Source of the DNA: Berghia stephanieae
Taxonomy: Eukaryota; Mollusca; Gastropoda; Nudibranchia; Aeolidiidae
DNA length: 64,000 nucleotides
Direction: 5' to 3'
Assembly (NCBI GenBank): GCA_034508935.3
Contig: CM067445.1
Coordinates: forward strand, 45,720,837-45,784,836
The notes beneath the pieces were generated by a model, which worked only from the letters and a program-made list of their open reading frames with translations, did no database searches and had not been told where the DNA came from. The position numbers and the translations under genes were made by a program. Positions within the stretch are counted from its first letter, which is position 1. Every line of letters begins with the position of its first letter. This document shows positions 46,801-55,798 of the stretch, in pieces.

Positions 46801-49800
46801 TGGCTATCAAGAGGGCAACACCTTCTCTGTGTTGGTCATCCTTTCGTCCTGACCAAATGATCAGGTCGCCATTTGAGAGTTGGCGCTTCCCAGCTCCTGT
46901 CCATCTTGCCTCTGATATGCCTAGCAAATCGATCTTGTAGTTCAACATCTCGCGCTGGGCTTGTGCCAGTTTTCCTGTTTGATATAGGGTCCTAACATTC
47001 CAGCACGAGACATTGAGCTTGCGTTTTGGTGACAACAGATCTGCAATCTGGTCGGGGGCGTCCTTTCGGCTTTGACCTCCTACCGTCATGAAGCCAGTAT
47101 TCTGGTCCGCTTCTCTGCTGCCGCTGGTTGTGGATTTACGTCTGGTTTCTGTTTCTGTAACAGTTTTGCTTTTTATGAGGTGGGTTGTTAACCCTACGCT
47201 CAACCCCCATTCCTGGAGGGCCGGTGGATTACTCTTCGTCTGATCTCTCTCCTTTTTTCTCTTATTAGAGGTCCGAGGTTCGAGATACGCAAGCCCCCAC
47301 CACGACAAGGTGATAATCCGTCGGGAGAGAAAGCGAGCAATTAGGACTAAGATTCTTGCTCAACCTCAAATATAAGATGCCAAAGTAGGGGAAGTGCAAT
47401 ATCCACTCAGCCATATGTGTTGTCATTCTCATTGTTTTCATTGTGCTCAATGTACATTTATTATCCATTAACTTGTAAGGAGAGAATAGACTTTAAAGAC
47501 TGCCAGCTCATGTCAACCATCAAGAAATTGAACCTGTCATACTTTGATCGCCTTAAATGACTCGTTTTAATTGAAAAACTGAGGGTGTATGTGAAAGGCA
47601 AGCGGAGCAGAGGGGGGGGGGGGGGGGTCAAAAAGAAAATGGTCTCAAGATATGGCAGACTTGATGGGGAGAACAACCACAGAGGCAGGACACATGGCAC
47701 AGTTAAAAACCAGAAAGGAATTCTGCAGAGCTGTTTGGGAGGCTATGTTCAACAAGGATCCTTCTTAAATAATAGGAAGAAGAAGCTTGTAATGTGCAAT
47801 GAATACTTTAAGAGAGAGACTGAACATTTTTTCAAATTATAATCTCTTCCAATTTTTCTTCTTCTATTTTTAACTGACTACTATTTTCAGTAAGAGGATG
47901 CAATTCTGAATATGTTGAAATACAAATCGAATTTCTGATACTGCTGGTGTCTAGGTAAGGTATGATGTCAGAAATCCTGTCAACTCTCACGATTTTATCG
48001 GGACATTCCGGTATTTGTTCTGATTTCTGATTTCCTTGATTATCAGCTATTTTATGAAATTTGATTTTATTTATTATTACAGAAAAACTGGCGTCATCAT
48101 CATCTTTATCTCATCATCATCATTACCCCTCCCCCGCCCCCCCCCCACCCCCAACATCATCATCATTGTGACATAGTCATTATATCCCAGATTTGCCCCA
48201 AAAATTCCCCAAATCTCGCTTCTGAAAAATTGGCAAGTTTGTGTCAGGTTAGGATAAAATCAAACCCCATGTCACAAATACATGATAGTGTTTTTTTTTT
48301 TTGTGTTGGTTTTTTTTTTTTTGGTGTTCTCCCAATGGTATATTATCAGTAATTGTTTAATGCCAACAACTCATTCACACTTGTCATGAAGGGAATTGTA
48401 TTTCAGTAATTATTTGGAAGTATTTAGCTCTTTGCCATTGTCACTGATATGTTTACTGTCACATTCACTAATGCTTAACATTCACTGAGGTAGAGGCTTT
48501 GGTGCAATAATATAGAAAAATATTGGATTAATATGTTGACTCCATTGATTGGGGTTGTATGACCATTTTTTAGTTCATATATTTTGTAATTACATTTTAC
48601 ATTAATGATAATATTTGTTTCAGTTTTAGTTTGGTTGTGTTTCACAGAGTTTATTCATAATATTGGTGGCCTATGCTGATTAATCAGGGGTTCCGATAGC
48701 ATGGCATATGCTGATTAAACAGGGGTCCCAATAGCTCAGTTGGTAGAGCACTCGCTTCACATGCAAAGAGGCCCAGACTTATTCCAGATGAAGTCGAGAT
48801 GTTTTCAAAAACTAGAGGTGCCTAAATGAGCTCATAAGATGGAAAGAAAGATAAAGGAAGTAACTGTGACTCATGTATATGGGAAAAAACACAAAACAAA
48901 CGACGTTTCGGCCTTTGGCATTTTTCAAGTAAACACGAAATATATATATATATATATATTAGATTGTCAAAATAGTTGAAACATTATAATTTTATAAAAT
49001 TAGGTAAAAATGCATGTCTATATATGTGTATGTTTGTGTGTGCGTGCAAGGGAAGAGAGTGACTGTGTAGCTGGCTCTATTAGATCTGGCAGAAAGTATT
49101 TTGTGATACTAGCATCTTATTGAAAGGGTAGCAAGCAATTATTGTAATCTGTTTCACGTGATAGGAACAATGATAAACTCTGGCTCCATAGGCCTATTGG
49201 CTCTGAAGGACCACTTATTTAAAATTGATTAACCATTTAATTTCTTTCAGATGTTGCTACGCTTGCCAAATTGAAATTCATGACCCTCATGTAAGTAAGA
49301 TTCCTCCTTGATAAAGATTTTTGTAGATAAATAAATTTCAATATCATGTCACAGTTCAGATTTTTAATAGAAATGAATTTAGATTTTTTAAAATTATCTT
49401 CATTTACTTAAAAGTCTAACATGATGAATTTTTCGCTTAATGAACTGTTGATTTGGGATAGAATGAGATCCAAATGTGCTTTGCAAAGAAACAGTAATTG
49501 GATTCATTAAACGTTATTGAAAATATTCAGAGAGCAGCTGCATGATTTGCCACAAATTGCTGCAAGACAGAACCAGGATGTGTAACAGCAGTTCTTGAAG
49601 CAATTAGATGGCCAACACTACACTCCTGTAGAGATAACACACAAATATAATAATTTCGTAAAGCAGTCAAAAGCAAACACTCAGCCAAAACATTCTAGAC
49701 TACATCAGCAATTCCCTTTATTCATCCCTTTTGGGAAATTTGTCTCTAGGGTCTATTCCAAGGGAAGACTGGAATGATCAGGCGTCAGCTGCAGTGCAGC

Positions 49801-50097
49801 GCCGCAAATTGAGCTAGAGCAAGGTGATTTACTCACGGCCAAACAAGGCAGCGGCGGGTGATCAAACTCAGTACCTTTCAGGTACAAAGCAAAGACTGTA
49901 CCGCTGAGCCACGCAGCCCCCTTACAAGTCTTCATCATATCATGTATTTTTCTTCCATTCAGGTCTACATGTGTGAGCGATGTCAAAAACATTTCTGTCT
50001 GGACTGCGACTTGTACACTCATGAAACTCTCCACTCTTGTCCTGGCTGTGCTAGTTGTCGAGCTTTACAGAATGTACAGGCTACTGCTATTTCATAG
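33253..50097 (+). CDS. GTF2H2: GTF2H2, TFIIH core subunit p44 (SSL1), fourteen exons
   Basis: Exons: 33253-33308, 34499-34613, 35008-35094, 35648-35754, 36063-36168, 37303-37393, 37883-37970, 38369-38445, 39235-39265, 41946-42009, 42786-42889, 43892-44000, 49251-49290, 49963-50097; all GT-AG. The product is about 402 aa (human 395). Recognisable blocks are [20 protein letters not shown], a von Willebrand A-type domain ([70 protein letters not shown]), [13 protein letters not shown], then a zinc-binding region ([37 protein letters not shown]) and a C-terminal C4-type finger ([35 protein letters not shown]). In TFIIH, p44 binds and stimulates the XPD helicase for repair and transcription. Exon 4 has one extra G at 35732-35733: downstream phases fit only if it is absent, restoring [10 protein letters not shown]. 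Introns carry a LINE, SINEs and a satellite-filled transposon. Confidence 0.95.
33355..33571. mobile_element. Fold-back element in GTF2H2 intron 1
   Basis: Arms of about 95 bp (33355-33450 and 33479-33571) are imperfect inverse complements: 'tctgccatac', 'acacattttaaa', 'catccttcaaatatc' and 'aaatgacc' appear in one arm and in reverse complement in the other, around a ~28-bp loop. No coding sequence. Confidence 0.75.
33640..33845 (-). repeat. SINE family A copy
   Basis: 'gggtctattccaagggaaga', 'aacccaggcatcagccgca', 'ggtgacttgctgaaggcc' and the tRNA-like head in inverse orientation. Same family as 16575 and 49695. Confidence 0.7.
34303..34415. repeat. Two-and-a-bit tandem units of about 53 bp in intron 1
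   Basis: 'gcattttgtat(a/t)atctatt' ... 'aaagtaaa' occurs twice in succession, followed by the start of a third. Confidence 0.75.
36367..36417. repeat. (CA)n, about 51 bp, GTF2H2 intron 5
   Basis: Perfect CA repeat flanked by degenerate CA-rich DNA. Confidence 0.95.
38118..38335 (-). repeat. SINE family C copy in GTF2H2 intron 7
   Basis: 'atttagctcaatatctatta', 'tctcaaaacgctttacaagg' at the left and the inverse tRNA-like head at the right ('aacaggatttgaacttggga', 'atatcacaagaccacaaaac'). Confidence 0.65.
38780..39200 (-). repeat. SINE-like repeat in GTF2H2 intron 8
   Basis: Matches 11030-11200 ('aaggacacaagattgggtcc', 'ccatgatcactttcac') and 9785-9830 ('gcaatccactttacaat'). Confidence 0.5.
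39583..41866. mobile_element. 2.28-kb TIR element filled with trinucleotide-type satellite, GTF2H2 intron 9
   Basis: Left end CAGTGATGCCAAAACTCCGG; right end, inverse, CAGAGATGCCAACTTTAAAT. The 6-bp CATAAG flanks both sides (39577-39582 and 41867-41872). The left 100 bp is full of TCCGG words. Between about 39700 and 41610 it is almost entirely satellite. No transposase frame. The His/Thr/Ser and Leu frames of 107-394 codons are repeat translations. Confidence 0.75.
39715..41610. repeat. CCACCACATCATCATTACCACTACTACTACAA-type satellite
   Basis: A loosely ordered ~35-45-bp unit built only of CAC, CAT, TAC, CAA and ACC triplets, repeated roughly 50 times. A pure (CTA)n core lies at about 40845-41085. 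The strand has almost no G. Confidence 0.95.
42165..42300 (+). repeat. SINE family A, 3' portion
   Basis: 'gggttcgactctccgc', 'gtgtggccttgagtaaatca', 'ttcccttggaacagacct' and an 'ttatttatg' end. Confidence 0.6.
42411..42512. repeat. (ATT)n, about 100 bp
   Basis: ATT repeat with CAT at each end. Confidence 0.95.
42525..42760 (+). repeat. SINE family D (tRNA-Leu/Ser-like head)
   Basis: Head 'gggagcgaggtggctgagta', 'ttaaggtattgcactatgaa', 'accgggttcgagctgc' has A- and B-box positions; body 'ctcactttggacaacagggg', 'gactcctgttgacatcag'. A related fragment is at 61158-61197. It lies just 26 bp before exon 11. Confidence 0.65.
43687..43860. repeat. (ATT)n with short unique break, intron 11
   Basis: ATT repeat to about 43857, ending in (CAT)n; only about 30 bp before the exon 12 acceptor. 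Confidence 0.95.
44035..44096 (-). repeat. SINE family A fragment bordering the LINE insertion
   Basis: 'aataaccccggcatcagccaca' matches the body of the inverse SINE copies at 33700 and 49780. The LINE target duplication starts immediately after. Confidence 0.55.
44509..45951 (-). CDS. RTE LINE reverse transcriptase, 480 aa frame
   Basis: RT motifs: [111 protein letters not shown] and the catalytic [11 protein letters not shown], followed by FSYLGSKI and VLLYGSESW. The core is uninterrupted. The tail domain continues in other frames at 44418-44117 ([20 protein letters not shown], then [20 protein letters not shown] and [18 protein letters not shown]), so at least two more shifts occur. Confidence 0.9.
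   Translation of the reverse strand: MKDKEVKKSTRKDKRDFAENLATEAENAAVRHDTQTLYKITKKLSGNRSYGQEKPLKSQDGSVITDEKEKIERWREYFANLLNRPDPSSYTDIPEAEMDVEVNLGPITEHEVHEAIQQQKNGKAPGIDKITAEMLKANSQEMSKILSKLFTNIWEKEEIPEDWQKGIIHKIAKKGDLGNCANWRGITLLSVTSKIFNRILLKRISPHIENILRKEQAGFRKGKSCSDHIFTLRQILEQSIEWNSPLYTIFVDFEKAFDSLHRESLWKILRHYGIPMKIVNLIKAMYSNYQCQVICGNNLTDSFNVTTGVKQGCILSPLLFILALDWLMKNTIDGKKRGIRWTLTSFLEDIDYADDIALVSSTHRDASEKLNVLHKNASKIGLKINFDKTVYIRVNPKHDSEIRIDEHIIEEVTEFSYLGSKITDDGNAEHDIKHRIQKANQAFGTLKNFWKSKQIMRKTKLKIYKSNVLSVLLYGSESWK
45959..47308 (-). CDS. RTE LINE apurinic-type endonuclease, 449 aa frame
   Basis: Endonuclease/exonuclease/phosphatase-type motifs in order: [89 protein letters not shown] and [13 protein letters not shown]. 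The relatives usually read GDLNA; here the Asn is His, which may harm catalysis. This family is the source of 'craniofacial development protein 2'-like annotations. The frame runs out at 45959, just after a run of seven C on the minus strand (at about 45984-45990). Beyond it the adjacent frame continues as [19 protein letters not shown] into the RT part, so a single homopolymer slip separates them. Confidence 0.85.
   Translation of the reverse strand: MSWWGLAYLEPRTSNKRKKERDQTKSNPPALQEWGLSVGLTTHLIKSKTVTETETRRKSTTSGSREADQNTGFMTVGGQSRKDAPDQIADLLSPKRKLNVSCWNVRTLYQTGKLAQAQREMLNYKIDLLGISEARWTGAGKRQLSNGDLIIWSGRKDDQHREGVALLIARQNNKSLLEWKPISERLLYTRHNSKYTKLSILTCYAPTEDSDEENKEEFYDILRMAVENIPRHDMLMIIGDLHARVGNTQTNQSVGKEGIGLMNNNGSRLAEFCEEHNFIIGGTFFPHKNIHKLTWKSPDGKTESQIDHIIINRKWKSSLNDVRVRRLADIGSDHHLVTAKISTKLMKTKIAKQKEKRFNTDKLKIPDIQNNFNISVRNKFSAIQDITNMTIQDFNHVMQESATEHLGHNKSNTENWISARSWELINQRKSIKLNLLNAKSPPTERKAIQ
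47344..48715. other. GTF2H2 intron 12, middle part
   Basis: No gene seen. Contains a 17-nt G run (47614-47630), a CAT/C-rich patch (48092-48168) and two T runs (48290-48322). Confidence 0.5.
48718..49217 (+). repeat. SINE family B interrupted by the CGACGTTTCG repeat
   Basis: Head 'ggggtcccaatagctcagtt', 'ggtagagcactcgcttcaca', 'tgaagtcgagatgttttc' ends near 48808. The SINE body resumes near 49065 ('tctattagatctggcagaaa' to 'ggctctgaaggacc'). The material between, 48808-48960, matches the repeat at 18070-18260 and ends in (AT)n. Confidence 0.7.
49695..49922 (-). repeat. SINE family A, full copy, 40 bp before the last GTF2H2 exon
   Basis: Tail 'aattccctttattcatccct' at the left; body 'gtctattccaagggaagactggaat'-type blocks; tRNA-like head in inverse orientation ends '...gctgagccacgcagccccc'. 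It lies close to the branch/acceptor region of exon 14. Confidence 0.75.
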
Positions 50098-50274
50098 CAT
50101 TCTTAGGAGTACGAATGTGTGTTTGTGTGAATATGTGCTGTGTGCTTGGATGTGATTGCGCTTTTGTATTTGATTAGATGGTGAGACGGGAATAAGTTGG
50201 ATGAAGTGAAAGAAAGTGGGAGGGAGGAGATGAGAGAAAGAGAGAGAGAGAGAGATTGCATTACGTACATTGCC

Positions 50275-50280
50275 AATAAA
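50275..50280 (+). terminator. Polyadenylation signal AATAAA for GTF2H2
   Basis: AATAAA 178 bp after the TAG stop, the first one downstream, preceded by a short (GA)n. Confidence 0.6.
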
Positions 50281-50639
50281 AGAAAAAGATATATACCTTG
50301 ACACCCTAGTTCCTGTGTTGAATCATTTCTTGAAATTCTAAAATTAAAATGTATTTTATTGGTTTTACAAGACTTTTACTGTGACAAGTGAAACACAGTA
50401 TCCCCAGTCAAGGAAGATTAATATTTTTTAATGATTTTTTTTCTTGTATTTTTCTTTTTGCTTTGCCTGGCACTGTTTCATACACACCTTTTTGAAATAC
50501 TTTGATAACTAAATCCCTTTAATTTTTGAATAACCAATAACCAGCAGTTTTTATTATACGTATTTATGTCCTATCAACATGATTGGACTGCTGTCCCATG
50601 CCGTTTCTTATTCCTCCCCTCACCTTACCCCACATAATT

Positions 50640-51235
50640 TGTCCATCTTATTAGCATTCTCGTCAAGGTCTCTTCTCCAGGTGACTTTTGGTAGAGGTCT
50701 CTTTCATTTTCCCTTGGGTTCTATCTCAGGCTTCCGGTCACTTGCTGCTCCCTCTATTCTCCTATATCTGTTTTCTGAGTTGCTTTCTGTCTTTGTCTTG
50801 GAATGGAATTACTTGCTTTTGTCCTGGCCCCTGTCGGAGTCCTTGACTGAGAGGGAAACAGTCACATTTATGATTTTAGTTTTGGGAGGTGATTTTTTTT
50901 TTTTATCTCGTAAATCATCTCTCTGTTTTATACTAATAATAGCTATATTTTTTGTTTTGATCATATCTTGTAAACAGTCGAGTGCGTTCCTCTTATTGTC
51001 GGGATCATGTGATAGTGTCTCGATGAGACTTTTAGGTGATCTCAAACTAAGTATATCGATGGTTTGCTCTTAGAATCTACATCTGTTCTCTATTTGAACC
51101 AGATTATCCTTTGTCTTACTTTTTCCTTGGGTGCTTTAATTGTAATTCTAGAATTTTTGACTATCCAATTTTCTTCCTTTTAACTGGTGTTGATATGACC
51201 TAAATGGTCGCAAACGCCGTAAACACACAAAAACA
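50640..51235 (+). repeat. Hairpin-tail element, older copy with altered stem
   Basis: Blocks 'ctttgtcttggaatggaatt', 'tgagagggaaacagtcacat', 'catctctctgtt', 'tgatctcaaactaagtatat' and the hairpin GGTGTT (51186-51191) with AACGCC (51213-51218). Confidence 0.7.
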
Positions 51236-51242
51236 TTCTCAG

Positions 51243-51425
51243 TCTTGACTTGTCCAAGTTATCCTGCAGAACCTAAGGGGAGTTTACTCTGGTTTCTACG
51301 TCATTAAAAAGACAATACCAATTGCTTGCTATCAGTTAAAATAATAAGACGCTAGTCTATAGCAAAGTACTCTCTTCCATATCTACCGGATACAGCTAAC
51401 CAATCCAACTGACCACTGACATATG
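51243..51425 (-). repeat. SINE family B fragment
   Basis: 'ctaaggggagtttactctgg', 'aatacc aattgcttgctatc', 'cgctagtctatagcaaagta' and 'taccggatacagctaacc' match the body of the inverse copies at 24684 and 30262 at low identity. Confidence 0.5.
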
Positions 51426-51719
51426 AAGGTATCCCTATACTCCAACTTCCAACGGTGCTGCAGGTTATCAGTTTCCATCAGTTTCTATTTTGCCTTCCTA
51501 CTTCTTTATCTATTGCTGACTTCTTGTGTGCCTTTGTGGTCTTGTGGTATGACACTCACTTTCAGACCGGTATGCCCCGGGTTTCTGCTTGGGGTTCCTG
51601 ACCTCCCATAATGGGCAGGGAGGTACTTACTGTGTCTTCTATCCCTTTTATATCTGTTTTCCAACTTGCTTTCTGTCCTTGTCTTGGAATGAGATTACTT
51701 GGTTTTGTCCTGGCTGGAT

Positions 51720-51780
51720 CTCCCCCCAAGTGGGTCTGCCTTGTCGTGGCGGGGGAGCTTGTGTGCTTGCAACGATCCCA
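51720..51780 (+). ncRNA. Candidate HDV-like self-cleaving ribozyme at the LINE 5' end
   Basis: The order of pairing parts fits the HDV nested double pseudoknot: P1 CTCCCCC (51720-51726) with GGGGGAG (51751-51757), seven pairs; P2 TGGGTC (51731-51736) with GATCCCA (51774-51780), one bulge; P3 GCC (51738-51740) with GGC (51748-51750) closing loop TTGTCGT; then a short segment for P4 and CAAC (51770-51773) just before the P2 return strand. P1 begins at the first base after the target duplication. HDV-like ribozymes are known at the 5' ends of RTE and R2 elements. Drawn by eye, not folded. Confidence 0.55.
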
Positions 51781-54700
51781 TGTCGGCAGGGACTTCGTGC
51801 CCCCTGGCAGGTCTAACCAAGCCGAACAGGTCCGTAGGGGAGGAGCCAGACCAAGGGATTCACAGGGTCGGTGGAGCTCATTAGTCACATGAGGAGACAA
51901 TTCACATAGGAGAGGGAAAACTCTGATTTCAAACCTGGGCAGATGGAGCTCATTAGTCACGGAAGACAATCGTCTAAGGGATGGAAACCACAACAGAAAA
52001 CCATGGGTAGACTGGGCTCACTAACTCAGGAGAGTAACCAATCTAGGAGTGAATCTCCAAAATTAATCCTGGTCCTCCAAGTCAGGGGGTTATGCGATGG
52101 GCCAACTACCCGTCCAATTTAAAAAATGCAAGTTACTGAAACATACAACAGCAATAAAACCATAACTTCAGTTCTTGGGAGACCAGGGGCTCCAACCAGG
52201 AGAATGATGACGCGCTACGGCCAAACCCACCAGGGAGCTGCAGAGCTGACGATCCCTCTTAACCCAAGAACACCCTTGATAAAGCCTCCAAGATTGTGAT
52301 CACAGAAACAAACCATCCTATAAGGAACGTGGAATGTGAGAACGCTCTGGGAGTCTGGTAGATGTGCTCAAGCAGTGGCAAAGATGTACAGATACAGTCT
52401 CACCCTTATGGGCATGTGCGAAGTCCGTTGGAATGGCCACGGAGAGACAAAATTACAAACAGGAGAAACATTAATATATTCTGGAAAAGACATTAGTGAT
52501 CACCATGAAGCAGGAGTGGGCCTCCTTTTATCCAAAGCAGCTGCTAAAAGCCTCTTGGAATGGGAACCTGTGTCTGATCGAATCATTACTGCACGCTTCT
52601 CTTCTCGTTTCCAGAAGGTGTCTCTAGTCATGTGCTATGCCCCCACAAACACAGCAGAGGAAGAAATTAAAGTCAACTTCTATGCCCAACTACAGGCAGT
52701 GGTAGATCAGATTCCAAATAGAGATATGCTAATACTCATGAGAGATATGAATGCAAAGGTTGGAGGCACAAATGTAGATAGAGAACATGAAATGGGAAAG
52801 CATGGCATCGGCCAGATGAATGAGAATGGAGAACTTTTGGCGGACGTTTGTACTACAAACAACCGTGTAATTGGCGGCACACTTTTCCCACGCAAGCGCT
52901 GTCATAAAGCTACATGGGAGTCTCCAGATCATCAGACAGAAAACCAAATAGACCATGTCATGGTGAGACAACGATACAGAAGCTCATTACTAGATGTACG
53001 AGCTAGACGAGGCGCAGACATTGGTTCAGATCATCACCTTGTTGTTGCAAAGATCATGACTATCAGCAAGAAAAAAATGTCAAAACCCCCGAGTAAAATA
53101 TGGTATCAACAAGCTGAAATAACCAGACACTAAAGAAACATTTAAGATTTCACTCCAAAACCGCTTTGAAGCCCGAGGAAACAGAGACAGCATGGGCAAC
53201 TCTGAAAGAGGTTATCACAGGGACATGTGAAGAAGTGCTTGGAAGACCACAATCCAAAAAGAAACCATGGATCAGAGAGGAGACGTGGCAGAAATTAGAA
53301 GAAAGGAGAAGGGAGAAGCATGCAATGAACAATGCAAAAACTAGACTCCACAAGCAAATGGCAGCGACCAGATACATCACAGTGGCCAATGAAGAGAAGA
53401 AACAGTTGCGGGCAGACAAACGGTCCTACATAAATGACATTGCTGATACCGCAGAGGAAGCTTCAGGGAAAGGAGATCTTAAGACCATCTACGCCACCAC
53501 AAGATTGTTGAGCGATCGGAAAAACAACCCAAATAGACCTGTCAGAAACAAAGATGGCAAACTAATCACATCAACAGAAGAGCAACTCGAACGATGGAAA
53601 GAACACTTCTGTGAAGTGCTCAACAGACCATCCCCAGTATTAAGACCACACTGAAGCCTGGAGAACCCTCAATATCAATACAGGTGAAATCACTAAGGCG
53701 GAGATCCAAAGGGCACTTGACAGTCTGAAAAGTGGAAAAGCTGCTGGCACAGATAACATCCCTGATGAAGCCTTGAAAGAGGGTGGAAACATAATCGTGG
53801 ATCAACTCCACCACCTGTTTAACTTGATCTGGACAAATGAGAAGATACCATCTGATTGGAAGAAGGGTCTGCTAGTAAAATTACCCAAACATGGCGATCT
53901 GTCCCAGTGCGACAAGTGGAGAGGAATCACCTTGTTGTCCATACCAAGCAAAGTGCTCACAAGAATCATGCTTGGCAGGATGAAAGTTACTTTGGACAAA
54001 GCACTACGAGATGAGCAGGCAGGCTTCAGAAAAGAACGGTCATGCACTGACCAAATTGCAACTCTAAGAATCATTGTTGAGCAGTCGATTGAGTGGCAAT
54101 CATCCTTATATGTATGCTTTATAGACTTTGAGATAGCATTTGACAGCGTAGACAGGGAAGCATCTGGAACATCCTTCTCCACTACGGGGTGCCAGAAAAA
54201 TTTATAAACATCATCAAACGACTTTATGATGGGTTTTCCTGCCAAGTCATCCATAATGGTCGACTCTCAGAGGATTTTGACATTACATCCGGAGTTAGGC
54301 AAGGCTGTTTGCTGTCCCCACTTCTATTTCTTGTGGTATTGAACTGGGTGACAAAGACAGTATATGGCAATTCCAACAATGGCATCCAATGGACATTTTC
54401 AAAAAGACTTGAAAACCTGGAATTTGCAGATGACCTAGCCCTCCTCTCACATCGCCTACAAGACATGCAGAGCAAAGTCACGGCCCTGGAAAAAAACAAC
54501 AGCTCAACGAGTTGGTCTCAAGATTAGTGAAGAGAAGACAAAACTACTGCGCTTAACTTCCAAACAAGAAGCACAAATCACCATCTCTGGCACAGCAATA
54601 GAAGATGTCAGGGAATTTACATACCTTGGCAACAAAATCAGTCAGTCGGGTGGAACTGATGAAGACATCATCGCTGGAATCAAGAAAGCGCGCCAGGCCT

Positions 54701-55175
54701 TTGCAATATTGAGACCAATATGGAAAGCGTCCATCATATCCACAAACACCAAGCTCAAAATATTTAACACTAATGTTAAAGCAGTCCTGCTCTATGGGTC
54801 AGAGACTTGGCGAACAACCTTGACCATATCAGCCAAGGTACAAACTTTTGTCAATCACTGTCTTCGACAAATACTCAGGTTGAAATGGTTTGAAATGCTG
54901 ACCTTTGGACCAGAACAAATGGATGTCCAGGTCAGATGCAGAAAGTGGAGATGGGTTGGCCATACCCTGCGGAAAGAGCCCTGCAATATAACCAAGCAGG
55001 CTCTCGAATGGAACCCACAGGGCAAGAGACTAGGAGGAGAAGCCTTCACCAAGATCTGATCGTCTCCAATCTTACCTGGAGTGAGGCAAAGGTCTGTGCC
55101 AAGGACAGAAGATGGAAGAGTGCTGTTGAGGCCCTATGCTCCGCCAGGAGCCAAGAGGCATAAGTCAAGTAATCA
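51720..55175 (+). mobile_element. RTE-clade LINE, full-length span but frame-broken
   Basis: Flanked by 13-bp near-identical copies (gtcctggctggat 51707-51719; gtcctggtcggat 55176-55188). It starts at a predicted HDV-like ribozyme (51720-51780), then a ~550-bp leader. Endonuclease 52321-53133: [77 protein letters not shown] follows in successive frames at 53166-53654, 53686-54207, 54189-54527 and 54530-55163: [135 protein letters not shown]. Ends 'cataagtcaagtaatca'. At least five frame breaks, more than the copy at 44.1 kb, so older. Confidence 0.85.
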
Positions 55176-55798
55176 GTCCTGGTCGGATATCCTGGCTGAG
55201 AGGGAAACAATCAAATGTAGAGTTAGTTTTGGGAGGTGATATTTTTTTCCTTATAAATCATATCTCTGTTATGCACTTTATTGTTTTGTTTACATATTAT
55301 AATATATGATTTGTAAACATTTGAGTGTATTCCTCTTAATGGGGACCTGTGCTTGTGTCTGGATAAGACTTTTAAGTGATCTCAAACTATGTACTTTGAT
55401 AGTGTGCTCTTGAAATCTGCATCTGTTTCCTATTTGAACCAATTCCCCTTTGTCGTACCCTTTCTTGGGTGCCTTAATTGTATCTTCCTTTTTACTGACG
55501 CTGATATGACCTTAATGTGTTGCAAGCGCCGTAAAACCACTAAAAACAAACGAAAACACCCCCGGGTTTGAGTCCTGCAAAGTTTAGTCCTTGAAAAAGG
55601 CTCTTAACTCACATTCTCTCACAGTACTCTGATGTATAATGAGTACCCGACCTTTAACAGAGTTGTCTCTGTCGATATAAAAAAAATGTAATATCACTTT
55701 ACATGCGTCATGTCTTGCCTAACGTGTTAAGTGTTGCTGTTGGCTTGGGGAAAAAAGCGCTTTTTGCATGTTTAGTGGATAATGCGCCATTTTAAATA

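Larger units (their letters stand above)
44111..47329 (-). mobile_element. RTE-clade LINE, near full length, 14-bp target duplication
   Basis: Flanked by AAAGCGAGCAATTA at 44097-44110 and 47330-47343. The 5' leader on the minus strand contains CACCTTGTCGTGGTGGGGG. Then an endonuclease part (47308-45959) and an RT part (45951-44509) lie in different frames. The 3' end is AAGTAAGTAA next to the duplication. The perfect 14-bp duplication argues for a fairly recent insertion; the frame breaks argue that it is inactive. Confidence 0.9.
51585..55559 (+). mobile_element. Hairpin-tail element inserted in the SINE, itself split by a LINE
   Basis: 5' part 51585-51719 ('ggggttcctgacctcccata' to 'gtcctggctggat'); 3' part 55176-55559 ('gtcctggtcggatatcctgg' to GACGCT...AGCGCC at 55497-55530 and 'aaaaacaaacgaaaaca'). 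Flanked by a perfect 10-bp duplication, CCCCGGGTTT. Confidence 0.8.
51525..55796 (+). repeat. SINE family C, split by nested insertions
   Basis: Left part 51525-51584 is the tRNA-like head ('tgtggtcttgtggtatgaca'). The right part, 55570-55796, starts 'gagtcctgcaaagtttagtcc' and ends at 'gtttagtggataatgcgcca'. CCCCGGGTTT is present at both break points (51575-51584 and 55560-55569), the target duplication of the hairpin-tail element. Confidence 0.75.

Noticed and set aside
48718-48790. Possible functional tRNA gene
   Set aside because: A- and B-box-like words are present but the acceptor and T stems do not close, and the sequence continues into a known SINE body.
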